Below, piece by piece: positions 45,875 through 50,358 of a stretch of 50,358 nucleotides of DNA (its first letter is position 1; every line of letters starts with the position of its first letter). The notes below the pieces were generated by a model, which saw only the letters and a list, made by a program, of their open reading frames with translations, made no database searches and was not told where the DNA came from. Made by a program: the position numbers and the translations under genes. The stretch covers positions 1 to 50,358 of the forward strand of contig JALHOG010000036.1 in assembly GCA_022843125.1 (NCBI GenBank), given 5' to 3'. This DNA comes from Ilumatobacteraceae bacterium (GTDB lineage: Bacteria; Actinomycetota; Acidimicrobiia; Acidimicrobiales; Ilumatobacteraceae).

Positions 45875-46453
45875 GTCGTCAGGAGCGAGCGCGGCCAGCA
45901 GCGCGCGGAGGTCGCCCCGCAGCCGATCGGGGTCGCGCATCACGGCGTACTGCGTGGCGACCCCGTCGATCGCTGCCATGACGAGCCGGCCGAGCCGCTC
46001 GAGCCGCTCGGTGTCGAGGTCGACCCCGGCGCCGCCGTCGGCGTGGGCGGCGAGCGAGCGCACGAGGTCGGGTCCGAACTCGTAGTAGCGCCGACCCACG
46101 TCGTGCAGCCGCGCATCGTTCGCCGGGTTGAGGTCGATCAGCAGGATCCCCGACTCGCGGTCACCCAGCAGGTCGGCGACCGCGTCGGCCAGCGCCGTGA
46201 ACGCAGCGAGGAAGCCCTCGGTGCGCGGGATGGCAGCGTCGAGCCGGGTCAGCACGTCGTCGAGGACGCGGGCGTAGGCCTCGACGATCAGCGCCTCCAG
46301 CGAGTCGAACGTGTAGTGGATGCTCGCCAGCGGCGCCCCCGCGGCTTCGGCGATGCGGCGCGATGTCGTGGCGTCGAGACCGCTGCTCGCCATGACCGCG
46401 ATCGTCGCTGCGATCAGTTGCTCCCGGCGCTCTTCCGACGACACGTGCGGCAT
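45848..46453 (-). CDS. TetR-family transcriptional regulator
   Basis: A 201-residue repressor. The helix-turn-helix region is LIAATIAVMASSGLDATTSRRIAEAAGAPLASIHYTFDSLEALI (residues ~12-55); the C-terminal part is a generic ligand-binding helix bundle. The start at 46453 is used because three repressor-type dyads lie just upstream; an ATG at 46474 would put one inside the gene. It faces the sterol-desaturase-family gene, its likely target. Confidence 0.87.
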   Translation of the reverse strand: MPHVSSEERREQLIAATIAVMASSGLDATTSRRIAEAAGAPLASIHYTFDSLEALIVEAYARVLDDVLTRLDAAIPRTEGFLAAFTALADAVADLLGDRESGILLIDLNPANDARLHDVGRRYYEFGPDLVRSLAAHADGGAGVDLDTERLERLGRLVMAAIDGVATQYAVMRDPDRLRGDLRALLAALAPDDSGGRPLGA

Positions 46454-46466
46454 TCGGCGAGTGTAC

Positions 46467-46527
46467 TTGGTCACATGACCTGGTCATCCGACCAACTTTG
46501 TGTCTAGAGTTGGTCATCTGACCAACT
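46467..46527. promoter_or_regulatory. Three TetR-type operator dyads
   Basis: Sites TTGGTCA-CA-TGACC (46467-46480), CTGGTCA-TC-CGACCAA (46480-46495, overlapping the first) and AGTTGGTCATCTGACCAACT (46508-46527, a perfect 9+2+9 dyad) share TTGGTCANNTGACCAA. They occupy the gap between the divergent TetR and desaturase-family genes. Confidence 0.75.
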
Positions 46528-46571
46528 CGGCTGCATCCGGCGGCCGAGCTCATCACTGACCGGAGCAGCCG

Positions 46572-47426
46572 ATGTCCACCGCAGACCGTGCCCTCGACGA
46601 TCTCGTCGCCGCCCTGAACGGCTGGGGGCTCGCCCTCGCCGCCGTCACCCTCGTGATCCTGCCGCTCGAACTGGTGGTGCTCCGGCGCCGCCGGCACCTG
46701 ACCCGCCAGCGGATGCGCGAGATGCTCGCGTCGGCGGTCCAGTTCGTCCCGCAGAGCCTGAGCGCGGTCGTCATCTTCGCCATCCAGCTCGCGCTCCTCG
46801 CCGCAGTGGCGACCCTCGTGCCGTGGGGTGTGGCGGTCTCGTGGTGGTCGGTGCCGGCGGTGCTGCTCGGCGCCGACTTCCTCTACTACTGGGAGCATCG
46901 CGCCAGCCACCGGATCAATCTGTTCTGGTCGCTCTTCCACTCCGTGCACCACAGCTCACCGGTCTACGACCAGACGACAGCGCTGCGGCTGTCGGTGTTC
47001 GACGGGCTGCAGAGCGCCGCGTTCTACCTGCCGCTGGTACTGCTCGGGTTCCCGCCCGAGCTCGTGTTCGCAGCGGTGTTCATCGTCGTCGCCTACCAGA
47101 CGTGGATCCACACCGAGCTGGTCGGTCGGCTTCCTGCACCGCTCGAGTGGATGCTCAACACGCCGTCGCACCATCGCGTCCACCACGGCAGCAATCGCGA
47201 GTACCTCGACAAGAACTACGGCGGGATCCTCATCGTCTGGGACCGCCTGTTCCGCACGTTCGAGCCCGAGCGGGAGCCGGTCGTGTACGGGCTCACCACG
47301 CCGATCGGCACGACCAACTGGATCGACGTGCAGCTGCACGAGCTGCGCCGAATGTGGGGCGGGTTCGGCCGGGCGACGAGCTGGCGGGAGCGGTGGCGCC
47401 TGCTGGCGAGCCCGCCGGCTGCGTGA
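46572..47426 (+). CDS. Sterol desaturase / fatty-acid hydroxylase family membrane protein
   Basis: A 284-residue di-iron membrane oxygenase-type protein. The eight-histidine set is visible as HRASH, HSVHH and HRVHH with nearby His residues, between membrane helices at about 20-40, 55-90 and 130-160. It would hydroxylate or desaturate a lipid in the cytoplasmic membrane. The ATG at 46572 has a weak ribosome site. The upstream dyads suggest repression by the divergent TetR protein. It ends nine bases from the convergent threonine aldolase stop. Confidence 0.88.
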   Translation: MSTADRALDDLVAALNGWGLALAAVTLVILPLELVVLRRRRHLTRQRMREMLASAVQFVPQSLSAVVIFAIQLALLAAVATLVPWGVAVSWWSVPAVLLGADFLYYWEHRASHRINLFWSLFHSVHHSSPVYDQTTALRLSVFDGLQSAAFYLPLVLLGFPPELVFAAVFIVVAYQTWIHTELVGRLPAPLEWMLNTPSHHRVHHGSNREYLDKNYGGILIVWDRLFRTFEPEREPVVYGLTTPIGTTNWIDVQLHELRRMWGGFGRATSWRERWRLLASPPAA

Positions 47427-47435
47427 TGCGGCTGC

Positions 47436-48470
47436 TCAGCCGAGCGCGGCGGCGAAGGACGCCAGCGCTCGGTCGACGTCGTCGTCGGTGGTCTGCCAGC
47501 TCGTGACGAGCCGGATCACGCCAGGGCGGATGCGGTAGAAGAGCAGGCCCGATCGTTCGAGCTCGGTCGCCACCTCGTCGGCGACCTCGGCGAACAGCAT
47601 GTTGACGTCGGGCCGGTTCACGAATCCGACGCCGAGGTCACCGAGACCTGCCGCCAGCCGCGCCATCCGCTGATTGGCGACGGATGCCAAGCCGAGCCAG
47701 AGGTCGTCGGTGAGGTAGGCGATCAGCTGGGCCGACTGGAAGCGCATCTTGGATGTCACGTGGCCGGCGCGCTTGGTGCGATACACGAGCTCATCGGCCA
47801 CGGCGTCGTCGAAGCAGACGATCGCCTCGGCAGACAGCGCACCGTTCTTCGTGGCGCCCAACGACACGACATCGACACCGGCACGCCAGGTGACGTCGGC
47901 CGGGGAGCACCCGAGCGCGACGATCGCGTTGGCGAGGCGGGCGCCGTCGAGGTGCGCTCGCAGCCCACGTTCGCGGGCAGCCGCAGTGAGCGCCGCGATC
48001 TCCGCGACCGAGTAGATCGTTCCCATGTCGGTCGGCTGGGTGAACGACAGCACCCTGGGCTGCGAGTGGTGGTTGTCGCCCCACCGGGTCGCGGCGAAGG
48101 CGGCGGCCAGGGTGTCGGGGTGCATCCGGAAGTCGGTGCCGGCGACGCCGCGCATCAGCACACCGCCGCCGAGCATCGAGGTGGCCGCGGCCTCGCTGTT
48201 GAGGATGTGGGCGGTGTCGTGGCAGAGCACCGCACCCCAGGGTGGGCACATCGAGCTGAGCGACAGTGCGTTCGCCGCCGTGCCACTGGTGACCGGGAAC
48301 ACCCGTGCCGCGGGGTGCTCGAAGACCGAGCGCACCAGTGCTTCCAGCTGTGCCGTGACGGGATCGGCGCCGTAGGCGATCACCGACCCGGTGTTCGCCG
48401 CAGCCACGGCCGCGATGATCTCGGGGGCTACGCCCGCGGCGTTGTCGGACCTGAGCTCGATGGTGGTCAC
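47436..48470 (-). CDS. Low-specificity threonine aldolase family, PLP-dependent
   Basis: A 344-residue enzyme of the beta-eliminating lyase fold that splits threonine or allo-threonine to glycine and acetaldehyde. Marks are ELRSDN at the N-terminus, SGTAANALS for phosphate, the HLDGARLANA aspartate strand, and the Schiff-base lysine in SLGATKNGA (about Lys208). GTG at 48470 begins the conserved chain. It is a housekeeping-type gene with no operon partner. Confidence 0.9.
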   Translation of the reverse strand: MTTIELRSDNAAGVAPEIIAAVAAANTGSVIAYGADPVTAQLEALVRSVFEHPAARVFPVTSGTAANALSLSSMCPPWGAVLCHDTAHILNSEAAATSMLGGGVLMRGVAGTDFRMHPDTLAAAFAATRWGDNHHSQPRVLSFTQPTDMGTIYSVAEIAALTAAARERGLRAHLDGARLANAIVALGCSPADVTWRAGVDVVSLGATKNGALSAEAIVCFDDAVADELVYRTKRAGHVTSKMRFQSAQLIAYLTDDLWLGLASVANQRMARLAAGLGDLGVGFVNRPDVNMLFAEVADEVATELERSGLLFYRIRPGVIRLVTSWQTTDDDVDRALASFAAALG

Positions 48471-48510
48471 GGCTGACGATGGTACGGGGCGCGACGGGCA
48501 CCGGGCCGGG

Positions 48511-49908
48511 TCAGCGACGACGTTCGCGCGATGCCTGGTCGTACGCGGCGACGAGCGCCAGGATCGCCATCGCGACGATCGCAGACACACCGATGATCGT
48601 GACACCGTGCAACTCGGAAGCGGTGGCACCGGGATTGCGGTATGCCGGGCCGGCCGGGTTGGCCGTGAGATCGAACAGGGTGCTCATCGCCAGCCACGCT
48701 GCCGGTGCCGCGCCGCCGATCGCGAGGCCGAGGCCCCAGCGGCGCACGCACAGATAGCCGATGACGCCGCTCAGGAGCAGCAGTGCGAGTTGGATCAGCC
48801 TGCCCATCAGGAGCAGTGCCGGCGGTTCGCCCACACCGTCGATCCGGTACCAGTTGTCACTGAAGACCGCCGTCCCCTCGGGGATCATGGGGCCGATGAC
48901 GACGGTGACCGTGGCGAGCGCGCCGAGCGCGGCGAACCACGGGTTGAGCCCGGGGCGGCCGTCGCCGAACGCATCGTTCAACGATGCGAAGAACAGCACG
49001 ACACCGGCTGCGCCTGCCCCGACGAGGAGCCAGTAGCCGACATCGCGCGTGAGCGTCAGCGTGAACACCTGGGAGTTGGGCACGGCAGCGAACTCACGCG
49101 CGGCCTCGATCGGGAGTTGCGCCAGACCGACGGACAGCGCGACCAGCCCACCCATCGCGAGACCGGCACCACCTGCGAGGCCCGACGCCCACCGCCACCC
49201 GAACGCAGAGCCGATGCCACCGACGATCGCCAGGACTGCCGCCACGAGTACCGCGACCGACAGGTTGTCGGCGAAGTCGTCGATGAACCATCGGCCGGTC
49301 CGGAACGTCGGCGGCATCGTGTCGGTCGGGATCAGGCGCGTGTCGCTCTCGACGCTGACGGCAACGGTGAACGATCCGATCAGGCCGGCGACCGCGGTGA
49401 CCAAGCCGAGCCCGGTGATCGTGTTGGGGCGGAGCCGGCGCCCGCGGTCGGCCGGCGCCACGCCGACCTGCTGCTGGACCACCACCGTCGGCATCTCGGC
49501 GGTGAGCGGCGGCGCCGGCTGGGCGCCGTACGCCTCCGAGGCCGGGGCCCACACGTCGACGTCACCGCTCACGTCGGGGAGTTCGTCGAGCGGCCAGGCA
49601 GTGGCCGGACCGGTGGCGACCAGCTCGGTGGCGGGCAGATCGCCGGTTCGCACCGCGTCGCCGACGACCGGGATCGCACCCGTCGCGGCCCACACGGGAT
49701 CGTCTCCTGCCCACGCCTCGGTGGGCGCCGAACCGACGGGCGCCGACCCGATGCGTGCAGGGGCGCCCGGGTCGGGCACCTCGGCCGCAGCGGTTCCGAC
49801 GGTGCCGACGACCTCGGTCGGGTCGGTGACACCGCGCAGCGCGGCGCCGCAGTTGCCGCAGAACCGCTGGCCGGCCAGCACCACCTTCCCGCACTCGTGA
49901 CACACCAT
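48511..49908 (-). CDS. Zinc-ribbon multi-pass membrane protein
   Basis: A 465-residue protein. The N-terminus is a small zinc ribbon (CHECG at about 3-7, CGNCG at about 17-21). A low-complexity Ala/Pro/Thr region follows to about 150. Then come around six hydrophobic segments (TGLGLVTAVAGLIGSFTVAV, VAVLVAAVLAIVGGIG, LLLLSGVIGYLCV and others). The ATG at 49908 starts right at the ribbon. No enzyme motif is seen; such proteins are common in actinobacteria and unassigned. Confidence 0.65.
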   Translation of the reverse strand: MVCHECGKVVLAGQRFCGNCGAALRGVTDPTEVVGTVGTAAAEVPDPGAPARIGSAPVGSAPTEAWAGDDPVWAATGAIPVVGDAVRTGDLPATELVATGPATAWPLDELPDVSGDVDVWAPASEAYGAQPAPPLTAEMPTVVVQQQVGVAPADRGRRLRPNTITGLGLVTAVAGLIGSFTVAVSVESDTRLIPTDTMPPTFRTGRWFIDDFADNLSVAVLVAAVLAIVGGIGSAFGWRWASGLAGGAGLAMGGLVALSVGLAQLPIEAAREFAAVPNSQVFTLTLTRDVGYWLLVGAGAAGVVLFFASLNDAFGDGRPGLNPWFAALGALATVTVVIGPMIPEGTAVFSDNWYRIDGVGEPPALLLMGRLIQLALLLLSGVIGYLCVRRWGLGLAIGGAAPAAWLAMSTLFDLTANPAGPAYRNPGATASELHGVTIIGVSAIVAMAILALVAAYDQASRERRR

Positions 49909-49933
49909 CGAGGTCGATGCTACGAGACGGCAC

Positions 49934-50335
49934 CTACCGGATGGGGTCGTTTGGGTCGACTCGTCGGAGACGGCGGAGCTGCGAAGCCACGTAGGGGCGC
50001 GCCCGGCGCTGCCCGCCACGCTCCGCGATCGCGACCTCCAGCGCCTCGAGAGCGCTCACGATCACCCTCCGATCGGGTGCCCAGCCACGCCGTTCGCACT
50101 CGTCGAACCACTCGCCCGGTGTCCGGTGCCCGCGCTCACCATTGCACCGCCTGCAGGCCGCGAGCTCGTTCTCGATCCAGCTCGGCCCACCCTTGATCCT
50201 GGGCACCAGATGTTCGGTGGTCGCCGTCACGAGCCCCACGTCGAGCGGCCGGCGACACCACACGCACTCGGCGCCGTCGCGGGCGAGGATCAGCGCCATC
50301 CGTTCGCGGCGCGCCAGTTGACGTGCCGCGCTCAC
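49934..50335 (-). CDS. HNH endonuclease domain protein, start uncertain
   Basis: A small HNH nuclease. CVWCRRPL holds the first zinc Cys pair, TTEHLVPRIKGGPSWIENELAACRRCNGERG the catalytic His, Asn and second Cys pair, with HRTPGEWFDE after. It lacks the DUF222 part of the larger HNH protein in this window. A GTG at 50335 has GAAGG upstream, but the frame stays open to the window end (DESEGRR), so the true start may lie outside. Such small HNH proteins act in restriction, repair or mobile elements; none can be chosen here. Confidence 0.75.
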   Translation of the reverse strand: MSAARQLARRERMALILARDGAECVWCRRPLDVGLVTATTEHLVPRIKGGPSWIENELAACRRCNGERGHRTPGEWFDECERRGWAPDRRVIVSALEALEVAIAERGGQRRARPYVASQLRRLRRVDPNDPIR

Positions 50336-50358
50336 GCGCCGCCCTTCGCTCTCGTCGC

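Overview
The window is about 50 kb of very GC-rich bacterial chromosome, packed with genes on both strands. GTG, TTG and overlapping starts (ATGA or GTGA) are common. The content points to an actinobacterium, most likely class Acidimicrobiia near Ilumatobacter: a DUF222/HNH protein of the 13E12 type, a DUF3556 protein beside an FAD oxidoreductase, many SDR and TetR proteins, and lipid or terpenoid-style catabolic sets. The class-level placement is inference from gene content, not a search. No rRNA, tRNA, CRISPR array, insertion sequence or phage block was seen. The first ~33 bases are a C/G homopolymer tract that looks like a sequence or contig edge.

Layout. 1-2.6 kb: the 3' part of a biotin carboxylase overlapping a divergent carboxyltransferase-like gene. 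2.7-6.4 kb: a histone-deacetylase/AcuC-like hydrolase, divergent from a stand-alone PEP-utilizer-type protein coupled to an SDR. 6.4-10.9 kb: a serine hydrolase, a DUF222/HNH protein, and an ECF sigma factor coupled to a membrane-anchored partner. 10.9-13.2 kb: a nitroreductase-like protein divergent from an acyl-CoA synthetase, with a perfect palindrome between them. 13.2-18.5 kb: a branched-chain/amide-type ABC importer (divergent lipoprotein receptor; LivH-LivM-LivG fused in one 925-residue chain; LivF with a charged tail). Its control region carries the same 15-base operator core as the acyl-CoA synthetase. 18.5-22.9 kb: DUF3556 membrane protein, FAD dehydrogenase and epoxide-hydrolase-like protein. 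23-25.5 kb: a secreted CSLREA/beta-helix protein.

25.6-36.6 kb: a second catabolic and transport block. A sugar-type ABC importer is split across a divergent promoter: ATPase, enoyl-CoA hydratase and receptor 1 run left; permease and receptor 2 run right. An SDR, a cytochrome P450 and a second acyl-CoA synthetase follow. This looks like uptake, oxidation, CoA activation and beta-oxidation-like breakdown of one small molecule, possibly lipid- or terpenoid-like. 36.6-42.5 kb: SDR, cupin, TetR, thiolase plus DUF35 pair, HSD10-like SDR and MDR reductase, again fatty-acyl or sterol-like chemistry.

42.6-45.2 kb: an unrecognised three-gene, translationally coupled operon (small helical protein, 533-residue protein with WXG100-like features, lipoprotein). 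45.3-50.3 kb: a small unknown protein, a TetR regulator facing a sterol-desaturase-family enzyme across three repressor-type palindromes, a threonine aldolase, a zinc-ribbon membrane protein and an HNH nuclease at the right edge.

The most unusual points are the LivHMG fusion, the shared operator linking two loci, the split two-receptor importer with an embedded hydratase, the unknown coupled operon, and two convergent gene junctions where short tandem repeats put a TGA in all three frames.
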